Part shown: positions 49,442 to 58,379 of the stretch, in pieces | How positions within the stretch are numbered: position 1 is the first letter of the stretch | Layout of the letters: each line of letters begins with the position of its first letter | Source: an uncultured Collinsella sp. | GTDB lineage: Bacteria > Actinomycetota > Coriobacteriia > Coriobacteriales > Coriobacteriaceae | Reading direction: 5' to 3' | Assembly: GCA_958348225.1 (NCBI GenBank) | Contig: CATVYG010000004.1 | Location: forward strand, 1 to 64,000 | Length of the DNA stretch: 64,000 nt | The notes under the pieces: generated by a model | The model's database searches: none | Told to the model about the DNA's origin: nothing | The model's input: only the letters and a program-made list of their open reading frames with translations | Translations under genes and position numbers: made by a program

Positions 49442-50447
49442 ATCTGGGCGAACGTCGGCGATAGGCGGCCGGCGTGCAGCCATAGCGCTCGGCAAATTTT
49501 TTGTAGAAGAAGCTCATATTGGCATAGCCCACCTCGCGCGCTGCGGCCTCTGCAGTAGCACCGGTGTCGAGTAGCGCCGCCGCGCGTGTCAGGCGACTCT
49601 CCTGCACGAGCTGCATAAATGTGCGGCCCGTCTGCCGCTTGAGCAGTGCGCTTGCATAGTTGGGACTCAAGTGCAGGTGGCGGGCCAAATCGTCGAGTGT
49701 GCAATCGCAAGCATGCCGCTCGATGTAGCTCATCGCCGCCGCAACCTGCGCCGAGGGAAGCGCGGGTGCGCCCGTTTGCAGCAGCGCGGCCTCGTAGCTT
49801 TGCATGAGCTCGACCAGCAGCAGCTCAAACAGCCTCGACACGATCTGGGGGCTTGCTGTCGTCGGCTCCAGGAGCTCGCACAACATCTCCTGCATATACC
49901 GGCGCACGCGGCGGCTGTTGCCCGTACGGAAATGCACGTGCCCGCGATGATCGGTCTCGTCGTTAAGTGCGTTGAGCAGGAACTGCGAGACGGCACTTGT
50001 GGGCGAAAGGCTTTGCTCCAGACTGCGGCGCAGCATCGGCCGCGAAATGACAATGCTCAACATCAGGTCATGCTCGCCGAGCTCGTCTACGGCATGCGGG
50101 CAGGCGGCATCGAGCAGAAGCACCTCGTTTTGGGCGAGTGTGAGTTGCGCACCATTGACAATCTGTGGCGCACTCCCTCGATAGACATAGCTGATTTCGA
50201 CATAATCGTGCACGTGCTCCGGCACGGGGTTATAGCGCGAGTTGCGCACAATCGACAGGCCCTCGGGCATGCCTTCTTGGTGCAGGGCGTATGTCGCGTT
50301 ACCGATTTTATGAACATGCCTGCCATCGATATCTGCCTGTTGACCCCGTCTAAATGCATCGTTCCAGTCATAGCGAGCGCCCGCGCAGTAAGCGCGCTCA
50401 CTGTCGGTCAGCTCGAGCAAAAGATTGTCCAAACATGCGATATCCAT
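49440..50447 (-). CDS. AraC-family transcriptional regulator
   Basis: A 335-residue regulator. N-terminal cupin-like sensor (NPVPEHVHDYVEISYVYRGS, LLLDAACPHAVDEL) and C-terminal double HTH (CTLDDLARHLHLSPNYASAL, AAREVGYANMSFFYKKFAER). This type commonly senses sugars. It is divergent from the large glycoside hydrolase at 50666, with 219 bp between, so control of that gene is the simple reading. Confidence 0.9.
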   Translation of the reverse strand: MDIACLDNLLLELTDSERAYCAGARYDWNDAFRRGQQADIDGRHVHKIGNATYALHQEGMPEGLSIVRNSRYNPVPEHVHDYVEISYVYRGSAPQIVNGAQLTLAQNEVLLLDAACPHAVDELGEHDLMLSIVISRPMLRRSLEQSLSPTSAVSQFLLNALNDETDHRGHVHFRTGNSRRVRRYMQEMLCELLEPTTASPQIVSRLFELLLVELMQSYEAALLQTGAPALPSAQVAAAMSYIERHACDCTLDDLARHLHLSPNYASALLKRQTGRTFMQLVQESRLTRAAALLDTGATAEAAAREVGYANMSFFYKKFAERYGCTPAAYRRRSPR

Positions 50448-50617
50448 GGCGCCACCATCGTTGATTTAGTCATATTTAGCCGTGGTTTTGATATTAGCAG
50501 GGCAGCGCGGACGACATACCCTGAACTCGCAAAGGTTTAGAAGGTTGGTTCTGGCATGTGGCACGCGTCCCGGCGCTTCGCCAAGCAGCTGCGGGGTGGC
50601 GTTTGCCCAGATAAAAC

Positions 50618-50652
50618 CGGCCAAAATAAACCTGTCCCTTTTTGGCAGGTTT
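50618..50652. repeat. GGGACAGGTTT repeat upstream of the large hydrolase
   Basis: GCCAAAATAAACCTGTCCCT then TTTTGGCAGGTTTT, forming AAACCgGCCAAAA/TTTTTGGCaGGTTT. It lies 13 bp upstream of the start codon and close to its ribosome site, so it could affect translation. Confidence 0.65.
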
Positions 50653-50665
50653 TGAAGGAGTGAGT

Positions 50666-53236
50666 ATGGTGGCATATGACAACCATGTGCTTCCGTTCTT
50701 GTGGCTCAAGGGCGAAGAACGCGAGACGATTACCGAATACTTAGAGCAAATTGCCGGGGCGGACATCCGTGAAGCCTGCCTTGAGTCGCGCACGCATCCC
50801 GAGTTTTGCCGCGATGGCTGGTGGTCCGACCTGCGATTTATCATTGGCGAGTGCAAGCGCCTGGGCCTGAAGATCTGGCTGCTCAATGATGCCCACTTTC
50901 CCACGGGCTACGCCAACGGCGCGCTTTCAGGCGAGGATGTAGACCCCACGCTCAAGAAGACCGTGCTTAAGCATCACACGGTAACGGTCGTTGGACCCCA
51001 GCCGTCCACGACCATCAAGCTCGGCAACCTCATGGATCCCACGGAGCACTTTGTGGGCGCGGCGGGTTTTGACGCTACCGGCGTGCCGCTCGACCTTGAG
51101 CTCGCCGTTGAGCAGACCGTGGACAGCATTCCCGCCCGCCTGCGCTTTGACGCCCCCGCCGGCGTTACCACCCTCGAGCTCTACGTCACCAGCCAAAAGA
51201 CCGGCTTTCGCGATGAATACATCAACGTGGTCGACGCCGATTCGTGCCGCATGCTCATCAACGCCGTCTACGAACCCACGTTTGAGCATCTGGGCGACGA
51301 GTTCGGCAAGACCATCCTGGGGTTCTTTACCGATGAACCGGGCTTTATGAACGAAAAGGGTGCGACCCTCGAAGACGCTTCTACCAGCAGCTTTATCGGA
51401 CGCGGCGACATGGCGCTGCCATGGTCGGACGAACTTGAGCGACGCCTGCACGAGGCACTGGGCACAAATTGGCTGACTGAGCTCCGCGAGCTTTGGACGC
51501 GCGACCCCGCCGGCGCTCGGGTCCGCCACACCTACATGGACATCGCCACGCAACTCTACCGTGCGTGCTTTGACGAGCAGATTGGTGACTGGTGCCGCGA
51601 GCGCGGCGTTATGCACATTGGCCATGTAATCGAGGACAAGAGCTGCCACACACGCTTGGGCCAGGGCGCTGGGCACTACTTCCGCGCTGTCGCCGGTCAG
51701 GACATGGCGGGCATCGATGTGGTTATTAACCAGCTCGCCCCCGGCATCGACCACGGCCCTTACAGCTACTTCCATGGCGCATGGAACATGGAGTTCTTTA
51801 CCTACGCGCTTGCCAAACTGGGCTCTTCGGCTGCGCGCCTCGACCCCAAAAAGCAAGGGCGCTGCATGGCCGAGGTCTTTGGCGCCTTTGGCTGGCACGA
51901 GGGCTTGCGCGAGATGAAGTGGATTGCCGACCACATGCTCGTCCGCGGCGTCAATTGGTTTACGCCGCACGCGTTTAGCATGGCGCCCTTCCCCGATTGG
52001 GACTGCCCGCCGCACTTTTACGCGCACGGCAACAACCCGCAGTGGCCGCACTTTGGCCAGCTCATGAGCTATATGAACCGTACGGCAACGCTGCTTTCGG
52101 GAGGCTGTGCCACGCGCCCCGTCGCCATCCTGTACCATGCCGATGCCGAATGGGCCGGTAGCGCCATGCCTATCGAGCGCGTGGCGGCAGAGCTCACGCG
52201 CGCGCAGATCGACTTTGATTTTGTGCCCGCCGAGGCTTTTGAGGACAAGAGCCGCTACAAGGTTTCGATTGCCGATGGATTGCTTGGTGTTAACAACTGC
52301 CACTACCAGGCATTTGTTATGCCCGGTGTTACGTTTATTGGCGCGGAGACGGCAAAGGCGGCGAGATACATGACGGATGCAGGCGTTATGGTGCTTGCCG
52401 TCGACGAGGTGCCCGGCGCATTCTACGATTCCGATGGCGCGGTCGAGCTGGGAGGGCTCGCCGCAACGCCGCTCGCCGATGTCGCCCGCGCGCTTGCAAG
52501 CGCGGGACTGCAGACCGTTGTGCCTGACACACCGCAGCCCTGGCTACGCGCACTTCGCTACGAGCGAGCAGGCGAGACCTACGTTATGCTCGTCAACGAG
52601 CACCCACGCGAGCACATCGACTGCACGGTTGCACTTGCGACAGGCGAGCGCCTTTGCGGCACGCGGCTCGACCTGCTAAACGGTGCCGAGCCCGTTGCGT
52701 TTGACGGTGCGCTGGAGCTCGCACCCTTCGAGAGCTGCATCGTTGTTTTGCAAGCGAGCAACGAGGATGCGCCCGGAGACGGCGTAATCGACGCTGATAT
52801 ATCGCTCGGCCTGCGTATCGAAGGCCCATGGACCGTTGCCCTCTCCCCTGCCGGCAGCAATGGCGCCTTTGGTGAAGCACAAGAGCTCAAACACCTGGGC
52901 GACCTTACGGCCGATCTGTTCACCGGCACCTGCGGCACCTACCGATATCATGCGTCGTTTGAGCTGGCCAACGATTGCACCGACGCCACGATCGACCTGG
53001 GAGACGTCTACGAAACCGCGACGCTCACGCTCGATGGACGCCCGCTCGGCACACGCATCTGCCCGCCCTACCGTTTTGCCGCCGGCGCGCTTTCCGCCGG
53101 TGCGCATGAGCTCGCGATCGACGTCATCAACACGCTCGACCATGCGATCCCCGACATCTTCGCCCTCACCGAGCCCGTCGCCCCCAGCGGCATCCTCGGC
53201 CCCGTTACCCTTTGCGGGCAAAACCTGCCAAAATAA
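50666..53236 (+). CDS. Large putative glycoside hydrolase
   Basis: About 856 residues, starting at ATG 50666 (MVAYDNHVLP) with AAGGAG upstream. The first ~480 residues look like a hydrolase barrel (GLKIWLLNDAHFPTGYANG, GFFTDEPGFMNEKG, HIGHVIEDKSC, GAWNMEFFTYALAKLG), and the C-terminal part ends in a jelly-roll (CTDATIDLGDVYETATLTLD) as in GH2/GH106-type enzymes. No signal peptide, so cytoplasmic. I cannot name the CAZy family safely. The final residues and stop codon lie inside a GGGACAGGT-family repeat. Confidence 0.75.
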   Translation: MVAYDNHVLPFLWLKGEERETITEYLEQIAGADIREACLESRTHPEFCRDGWWSDLRFIIGECKRLGLKIWLLNDAHFPTGYANGALSGEDVDPTLKKTVLKHHTVTVVGPQPSTTIKLGNLMDPTEHFVGAAGFDATGVPLDLELAVEQTVDSIPARLRFDAPAGVTTLELYVTSQKTGFRDEYINVVDADSCRMLINAVYEPTFEHLGDEFGKTILGFFTDEPGFMNEKGATLEDASTSSFIGRGDMALPWSDELERRLHEALGTNWLTELRELWTRDPAGARVRHTYMDIATQLYRACFDEQIGDWCRERGVMHIGHVIEDKSCHTRLGQGAGHYFRAVAGQDMAGIDVVINQLAPGIDHGPYSYFHGAWNMEFFTYALAKLGSSAARLDPKKQGRCMAEVFGAFGWHEGLREMKWIADHMLVRGVNWFTPHAFSMAPFPDWDCPPHFYAHGNNPQWPHFGQLMSYMNRTATLLSGGCATRPVAILYHADAEWAGSAMPIERVAAELTRAQIDFDFVPAEAFEDKSRYKVSIADGLLGVNNCHYQAFVMPGVTFIGAETAKAARYMTDAGVMVLAVDEVPGAFYDSDGAVELGGLAATPLADVARALASAGLQTVVPDTPQPWLRALRYERAGETYVMLVNEHPREHIDCTVALATGERLCGTRLDLLNGAEPVAFDGALELAPFESCIVVLQASNEDAPGDGVIDADISLGLRIEGPWTVALSPAGSNGAFGEAQELKHLGDLTADLFTGTCGTYRYHASFELANDCTDATIDLGDVYETATLTLDGRPLGTRICPPYRFAAGALSAGAHELAIDVINTLDHAIPDIFALTEPVAPSGILGPVTLCGQNLPK

Positions 53237-53260
53237 ACCTATCCCTTTTTGGCAGGTTTG
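53221..53260. repeat. GGGACAGGTTT repeat overlapping the hydrolase stop codon
   Basis: AAACCTGCCAAAA and TTTTTGGCAGGTTT pair around TAAACCTATCCC; the hydrolase's TAA (53234-53236) sits in the loop side. One base differs from the usual CCTGTCCC. Confidence 0.65.
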
Positions 53261-53278
53261 GCGAGTGTGGGAGTTCGC

Positions 53279-54133
53279 ATGGATATCAAACGCAAGATCA
53301 CCGAAGCGCAGGGCCTCACCCCCACCGAGCAACAGCTCGGCATTGCAGCCCTTGCCATCGGTCAGGACATCCGCGGACTTTCTATTAAGGAATTTGCCGC
53401 GCGCACCAACGTTTCGGTCGCGAGCGTACACCGTTTTTGCAAAAAGCTCGGTCTCGAGGGCTTCAAGGATCTCAAGGTCGAGCTTATTCGCTTGGCAACC
53501 GAGGCGGGAAACCGCCGCGACGTGGACATCAACTTTCCCTTTGATGCTACGTCCAGCCCCGCGCAGGTTATGGAGCGCATGGAGGGGCTCTACCAGACCA
53601 CGCTGGCCGAAACGCAGGAGCTGCTCGACCCCACGCAGCTTGACCACGCCGCCAAGCTCATCGCGAACGCCCGACAGGTCGACATCTACACGGGCTCGCA
53701 CAACCTCTATCCAGCGGGAATGTTCCGCGATCGCCTGCTCTCCGCCGGTAAAAGCGCGACGTGCCACGACGGTGCCGAGGCCCAGGTGCGAACGGCGCTC
53801 GCCTCGGGTCCCGACCATGCGGCAATCGTCATCTCCTACAGCGGCCTTGCCCCCAACCTCAAGGACATCTTGCCGATCCTCAGCAGTCGGCATGTCCCGG
53901 TCATCGTCATCGGTACGCCTTATTGCGCGCGCATTCATCCCGGCTTTGCCGCCTACCTTACGGTGAGTGACCACGAGAGCATGACGCATCGCATCACGCA
54001 GTTCGCCAGCCACATCGCCGTGCAATACGTGCTCGATTCGCTCTACAGCAGCTACTTCGCCAAAGACTACGCCCGCTGCTCCGAGTTCCTCGAGCGATCG
54101 TTTCCCTACACCCGCCTCCCGGGGCTTAAGTAG
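53279..54133 (+). CDS. RpiR-family regulator with SIS domain
   Basis: A 284-residue regulator from ATG 53279 (MDIKRKITEA) with GGGAG upstream. HTH_6 domain (LSIKEFAARTNVSVASVHRF then CKKLGLEGFKDLKVEL), then an SIS phosphosugar-binding domain (IYTGSHNLYPAGMF, AIVISYSGLAPNLKDILPIL). It probably responds to a sugar phosphate from the adjacent hydrolase pathway. 42 bp after the hydrolase and co-directional. Confidence 0.9.
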   Translation: MDIKRKITEAQGLTPTEQQLGIAALAIGQDIRGLSIKEFAARTNVSVASVHRFCKKLGLEGFKDLKVELIRLATEAGNRRDVDINFPFDATSSPAQVMERMEGLYQTTLAETQELLDPTQLDHAAKLIANARQVDIYTGSHNLYPAGMFRDRLLSAGKSATCHDGAEAQVRTALASGPDHAAIVISYSGLAPNLKDILPILSSRHVPVIVIGTPYCARIHPGFAAYLTVSDHESMTHRITQFASHIAVQYVLDSLYSSYFAKDYARCSEFLERSFPYTRLPGLK

Positions 54134-54162
54134 CGACGAGCGCTTTTGGACGCTTATCTAAC

Positions 54163-54226
54163 GAGCGTGGATAATCTCCCACTTTGAGGCCGTCACCGAA
54201 CCAAAACCGGGAGATTATCCACGCTC
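54163..54226 (+). terminator. Perfect 18-bp inverted repeat after the RpiR gene
   Basis: GAGCGTGGATAATCTCCC (54163-54180) and its exact complement (54209-54226), followed by ATTT. Thirty bases after the stop codon; terminator or 3' stabiliser. Confidence 0.6.
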
Positions 54227-54232
54227 ATTTCT

Positions 54233-54294
54233 GACCAGTCATTGGGGACGTTCTTAAATGACCAGTCAAACAAGAACGTCCCCAATGACTAGTC
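54233..54294. repeat. ACGTCCCCAATGACTAGTC hairpin
   Basis: Arms 54233-54255 and 54272-54294 pair at 22 of 23 positions (core GTCATTGGGGACGTTCTT). Single arms of the same family occur at 26196-26229, 46080-46110, 57000-57033 and 58231-58277. Confidence 0.75.
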
Positions 54295-54295
54295 C

Positions 54296-54468
54296 GGCAA
54301 CGCCGATGTTTTGGCAACGACAGCGAAAGCCCGCCAGAGCGAGCAAGGTGCCTTGAAACAAGGCGACATTGACCTTCTGGTCATGCCGCCGAAGTTGAAA
54401 GGCAGATTGCCGCTCTGACGGGCTTGCAGCGTCAACTGGTTACGCGGGCTGGTAAACCCGCGTAACTA
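54296..54468 (-). repeat. ~175-bp multi-hairpin repeat, copy C (3' of pyrE)
   Basis: Third copy of the family at 26328-26501 and 46166-46340. Terminal stem GTTACGCGGG/CCCGCGTAAC is perfect here with loop CTGGTAAA. It begins one base from the pyrE TAG on the - strand. Confidence 0.85.
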
Positions 54469-54469
54469 C

Positions 54470-55153
54470 CTACTCCCGAGCCCCATACTGCTCGTAGTAA
54501 GCGTCGATGGCGGCCTTGAGCTCGTCGTCGATGACAACCTTGCCGTCGATCTCGTGGTTGTAGAGGGTCTCGACGACCTCGGCCATGGAGACGATGCTCG
54601 CGACGGGAAAACCGTACTTGGCCTCGATCTCCTTCTGAGCGGTGGTCACGCCACCCTTGCCGACCTCCATGCGGTTGAGGGACACGATCAGGCCCTTGAT
54701 TTCGACGTCGGCAGCAGCCTTGACCTTGGGATAGGTCTCGTCGATGGACTTACCACTGGTGGTGACGTCCTCGACCATGACCACGCGGTCGCCGTCCTGG
54801 GGCTCGTAGCCCAGCAGGTTGCCCTTGTCGGCACCGTGGTCCTTGGCCTCCTTGCGGTCGCAGCAGTACTTGACCTCCTTGCCGTACAGCTCGTGGTAGG
54901 CAATTGCGGTCACGACGGCCAGCGGAATACCCTTGTAGGCCGGTCCAAACAGCACATCAAAGTCGTCGCCAAAGTTATCGTGGATGGCCTGGGCGTAATA
55001 CTCGCCCAGCTTCTTGAGCTGATAGCCCGTCACGTAAGCGCCGGCGTTCATAAAGAACGGGGACTGACGGCCGCTCTTGAGCGTAAAGCTGCCGAACTTA
55101 AGAACGTCGGACTCGACCATGAACTTGATGAACTCTTGCTTGTAAGCCTCCAT
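54470..55153 (-). CDS. pyrE: Orotate phosphoribosyltransferase PyrE
   Basis: A 227-residue enzyme converting orotate and PRPP to OMP. PRPP-binding motif VVMVEDVTTSGKSIDETYPK, plus GSFTLKSGRQSPFFMNAGAY and FGPAYKGIPLAV. ATG 55153 with GAGAGGGGCC upstream. It stands alone; no other pyr gene is nearby. Confidence 0.96.
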   Translation of the reverse strand: MEAYKQEFIKFMVESDVLKFGSFTLKSGRQSPFFMNAGAYVTGYQLKKLGEYYAQAIHDNFGDDFDVLFGPAYKGIPLAVVTAIAYHELYGKEVKYCCDRKEAKDHGADKGNLLGYEPQDGDRVVMVEDVTTSGKSIDETYPKVKAAADVEIKGLIVSLNRMEVGKGGVTTAQKEIEAKYGFPVASIVSMAEVVETLYNHEIDGKVVIDDELKAAIDAYYEQYGARE

Positions 55154-55272
55154 GCGGGCCCCTCTCGTAATCGCGTACGTGCCTTCCAGTTTAGCGCAGG
55201 CGAAGCGTCGATGCGGGCGCGCTTTGAGGCCACACCCCCGTTAGAGTAAGGGACTGGTCGGCGTCTCACACG

Positions 55273-56808
55273 TTAGTCATTTGGTGTCCAGGACCAGAAG
55301 AAGTTGATAAGGGCCACGCGCGAGGCGGTGCCGGTCTTTTTGTTGATCGAGGAAATGTGACGGTAGAGCGTGGAGCGCGAAAGGAAAAGCGTTGTGGCGA
55401 TGTCCTGAACGCTCTGGTCCGAAACGACCAAGGCCTCAAGAATATCGCGCTCGCGCTCTGTAAGCTCAAAGGTGGCGACGAAGGCATCGAGGCGTTCATC
55501 GGACGTGAGCTCCGCTGCCTCCACGGGCTCGGAGTCGGAGCATGTGGGCGCAAGATCCCCACCAAGATCATCGGTGGCAAGCGGCAGGCCGTCCTGCATC
55601 ACGACATCATCGGCCCGTTGCCCCAACTGCCCCAGCAGCGTAATCGCAATACCCACAAACATCACGAGCGCCGCGCCGACTGCCACCAGCACGTTTTGAC
55701 TCGAGATGATCGCCACCGCCGGCGCCGTCACGAGCATCGAGCACACGTTGTTGACGACGCGACCCATGCACGGCCAAAAATATGACCAGCGCGCATAGAG
55801 TGAGATGGCGGCGAATTTTGTGGTAAAGAACACCACAAAGAAGCCCGAGCCCAGATAAAAGATGATCATGGCAGCAAGCTCGTTGCCGCCATTGCCATCG
55901 ATGATGAGCACAAAGAACGAAAGCGTGGACAGCATGGCGACACATGTCATGCCGATATTCATATACGAGCGGTCGTGCAGGTCAAATAGTGCGCCGGCGG
56001 CCAACGAGCTCACGACAAGCAGCAGGCGCGGCCAGTCACCCAAATCAACGGCTCCGGTAGCATACAGGGTTGTGAGGCCCGCGTTGAGAGCGGCGAATAC
56101 GCCGGAAAGATACGCTGTCGCCACGGTCAGGCGAACTACGGTGCGGCGAAATGCCGCCTTTGCCTCGGGATCGTCATGCCATTTGGCGCCATATTCCAGA
56201 GCATCTACCGAAAGCCCGGCAGCACTGGGTTCGAAGTTGGGATCGGACTCGTCGCGCAGCTTGGCGCGTCGGGCACCGTGGAGCAACGCTACCTGCGCGA
56301 TCGCACAGACGACCAGAACAGCCTGCTGAGGAATACCAACAGGCATCGCCATGTGGTTGAACACCTGTACCAGAACGCCCATGGCATAGGAAAGTGCTGC
56401 GGCGCGCGCCAAGCAGGGCGTCCGCGCAAAGCGTCGCGCAAAGCTTGCGTGGGCAGTCGATCCGCAGTAGCCCAGGGCGCAGCACGCCACCAGGCCGCCG
56501 GCAATTACCACCTCAAACCGCACTGCCATAATCATCAGCAGCAACGCCGATACCAAAAGCACGCCTGTAATATCGCTCGTCGCATCGATCGTCTGGGGAC
56601 GGCGATAGTACAGAAATGGGCGCACGAAAAAGCCAATCACGCTCGCGCCGACAACGATGCTCTCGTAGATGACGACCTCACTCGATGGCACGAACTCGGC
56701 TATGCGCACATCAAAAAGATACTCGCACGCCAAAAACGTGAAGAAGAACAGCGCCAGGCATATAATCTCCCGAATGCCCCGACGCAGATATGCGGTTGTG
56801 TCTCCCAT
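55273..56808 (-). CDS. Membrane-embedded LuxR-family regulator
   Basis: About 511 residues. Ten to twelve hydrophobic helices fill the first ~400 residues (ICLALFFFTFLACEYLF, VVIAGGLVACCALGY, AMIIFYLGSGFFVVFF), followed by a C-terminal LuxR HTH (FELTERERDILEALVVSDQS, VQDIATTLFLSRSTLYRHIS). Such MFS-like/LuxR fusions are numerous in Coriobacteriia and may sense a small molecule in the membrane and act on a neighbouring gene. Divergent or adjacent target is unclear here; it is 120 bp upstream of pyrE. ATG 56808 is favoured over 56817. Confidence 0.88.
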   Translation of the reverse strand: MGDTTAYLRRGIREIICLALFFFTFLACEYLFDVRIAEFVPSSEVVIYESIVVGASVIGFFVRPFLYYRRPQTIDATSDITGVLLVSALLLMIMAVRFEVVIAGGLVACCALGYCGSTAHASFARRFARTPCLARAAALSYAMGVLVQVFNHMAMPVGIPQQAVLVVCAIAQVALLHGARRAKLRDESDPNFEPSAAGLSVDALEYGAKWHDDPEAKAAFRRTVVRLTVATAYLSGVFAALNAGLTTLYATGAVDLGDWPRLLLVVSSLAAGALFDLHDRSYMNIGMTCVAMLSTLSFFVLIIDGNGGNELAAMIIFYLGSGFFVVFFTTKFAAISLYARWSYFWPCMGRVVNNVCSMLVTAPAVAIISSQNVLVAVGAALVMFVGIAITLLGQLGQRADDVVMQDGLPLATDDLGGDLAPTCSDSEPVEAAELTSDERLDAFVATFELTERERDILEALVVSDQSVQDIATTLFLSRSTLYRHISSINKKTGTASRVALINFFWSWTPND

Positions 56809-57032
56809 GCCCCTCACGGTTAACCCCCGGCCGCTTAATTGGTCTGGAATCTATTTTAATAAAGAATCAATCTCAATACCAAAACCAAGCTCGAAATGCT
56901 GCTAATTCGACCCCAGTCGTCCACATCACGCCGAGATTTTGAGCCGCATGGCCCAGAAGGGGCACGCGCGACCTCTAGCTCGGCAAGGAGTGTTTTCAAC
57001 TGCGCTCATTTAAGTACGTCCCCAATGAGTAA
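56809..57032. other. Intergenic region
   Basis: Promoter side of the LuxR gene. AT-rich around 56840-56890, then an ACGTCCCC-family arm at 57000-57033. No gene or further structure seen. Confidence 0.4.
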
Positions 57033-57072
57033 AACCACCCCCATTTCCCGTGCTAAGGAAATAGGGGCGGTT
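57033..57072 (-). terminator. Terminator downstream of the ROK kinase gene
   Basis: AACCACCCCCATTTCC pairs with GGAAATAGGGGCGGTT (two imperfect positions) around CGTGCTAA; TTTTAC follows on the - strand. Confidence 0.75.
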
Positions 57073-57115
57073 CACGCCGGCCTTTATCTTTTTCGACAGC
57101 CTTGTTTGGCTCGCG

Positions 57116-58027
57116 CTACACCAGGCGCATGGCCTCCTGGACAGTACCGTAAAGGTTGGCGTCGTTGCCGAGCTCGGCCACCTTTATCTGCGGCACAGGA
57201 ATGCCAGCAAGGGTCCCTTCGTAACTCGCGAGGGCCAGCGGCATCTGCGCACGCAGGGCATCGACGAGCTCGGGATGGCACGAGATGCCGCCTGCGATCA
57301 CAAAGACCTCGGGGTCGAGCACGGCCTGCAGGTTGATGAGCTGTCCGTCAAATGCGCGAGCGTAGCGGTCGAGCGCGCGCTGCGCCGCTATGTCGCCATC
57401 CGCGATCCACTCAAAGACGCGGCGGCCGTCCACCGGAGAATCCGCAGGCAGGCCCTTCTCGGCAACGGCGGCATCGCGGAGCGCGCGCCAACCGCCCGAG
57501 CCCGCAAAGGAGTTTTCCATGCTCGCGGCAGTCGTGACATCGTTGCGCAAGAAGCTGAACTCGCCTGCAAAGCAGTGCGCGCCGCGCAGGACCTTGCCGT
57601 CGATGACGATACCGCCGCCGATGCCCGTGCCAATAGCGAGTACCACGCCAAAACGCGTCCCGCGCAGGGCGCCAGCCGCATACTCACCGAGTGCACAGCA
57701 CTTACCGTCGTTATTGACGGCAACCGGCACCCCCAGCGCCTCGCGCATGAGCTTTCCCAGTGGGCAGCCGTCCATAAACGTGAGCGCACCGCCGCGATGG
57801 ATCGTTCCCGTGACATCTCCCTCGTAAATACCGCCGGGTGCGCTCACGCCTACAGCGCTCACACGCTCACGATACGGCTCGACGAGCCCGATCAACGCCG
57901 AAACCGTCTCCTCAGCCGTGCTAAAGCCCGTCGGCAGGCTCCCGCGCTCGCGGATGGAAAAATCCTCGCCCAGCACAGCCCATTTAACGGCCGTACCGCC
58001 CACATCGATTCCAAAGAACTCCTGCAT
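57116..58027 (-). CDS. ROK-family sugar kinase
   Basis: A 303-residue protein. Phosphate-binding FFGIDVGGTAVKWAVLGEDF, catalytic Asp in VNNDGKCCALGEY, and LAIGTGIGGGIVIDG. The zinc motif usual in ROK proteins (GHxx...CxCGxxGC) is missing: that region reads CFAGEFSFLRNDVTTAASME. No HTH, so a kinase and not an NagC-type repressor. It probably phosphorylates a monosaccharide freed by the adjacent hydrolases. Confidence 0.85.
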   Translation of the reverse strand: MQEFFGIDVGGTAVKWAVLGEDFSIRERGSLPTGFSTAEETVSALIGLVEPYRERVSAVGVSAPGGIYEGDVTGTIHRGGALTFMDGCPLGKLMREALGVPVAVNNDGKCCALGEYAAGALRGTRFGVVLAIGTGIGGGIVIDGKVLRGAHCFAGEFSFLRNDVTTAASMENSFAGSGGWRALRDAAVAEKGLPADSPVDGRRVFEWIADGDIAAQRALDRYARAFDGQLINLQAVLDPEVFVIAGGISCHPELVDALRAQMPLALASYEGTLAGIPVPQIKVAELGNDANLYGTVQEAMRLV

Positions 58028-58277
58028 ATTCGCTCCTCACGCGCCATGGTCCCGGATGCGCATCGCCGCGACCACCACAGGGGCTACCCCCTTATGATGG
58101 CCATGCGGCAAATCGCGCCCGGAGCCGATTATCTCTCTGTTTTACGCCTCTACTTTGGTCAGACGAAGCAACATATCCTCGACGTAGGTCTCACCGTGGG
58201 TCACATAACCGCCACGTAAACCGCCCTCCCAAAGAACGTCCCCAATTACTACTCATTTAAGTACGTCCCCAATGAGT
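58028..58277. other. Intergenic region with ACGTCCCC repeats
   Basis: Upstream of the ROK gene. Two direct ACGTCCCCAAT units occur at 58231-58247 and 58264-58274 with ACTCATTTAAGT between them. No gene seen. Confidence 0.45.
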
Positions 58278-58339
58278 ACAACGGAATGGCTCCCCTTGGC
58301 AGCTTAAAGCTGTCATGCAGGAACCATTCCGCCGCAACC
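58278..58339. repeat. Diverged third copy of the GTTGCGG hairpin
   Basis: GGAATGGCTCC and GGAACCATTCC arms with CAGCTTAAAGCTG in the loop; the right arm continues GCCGCAACC as in copies at 7615-7683 and 11302-11368, while the left arm lacks the matching GCGG. It lies 40 bp after the stop codon of the - strand hydrolase. Confidence 0.6.
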
Positions 58340-58379
58340 TCATGAAAGGGACTGGGTTGTAAATGTTGGAGAAGAGCCG

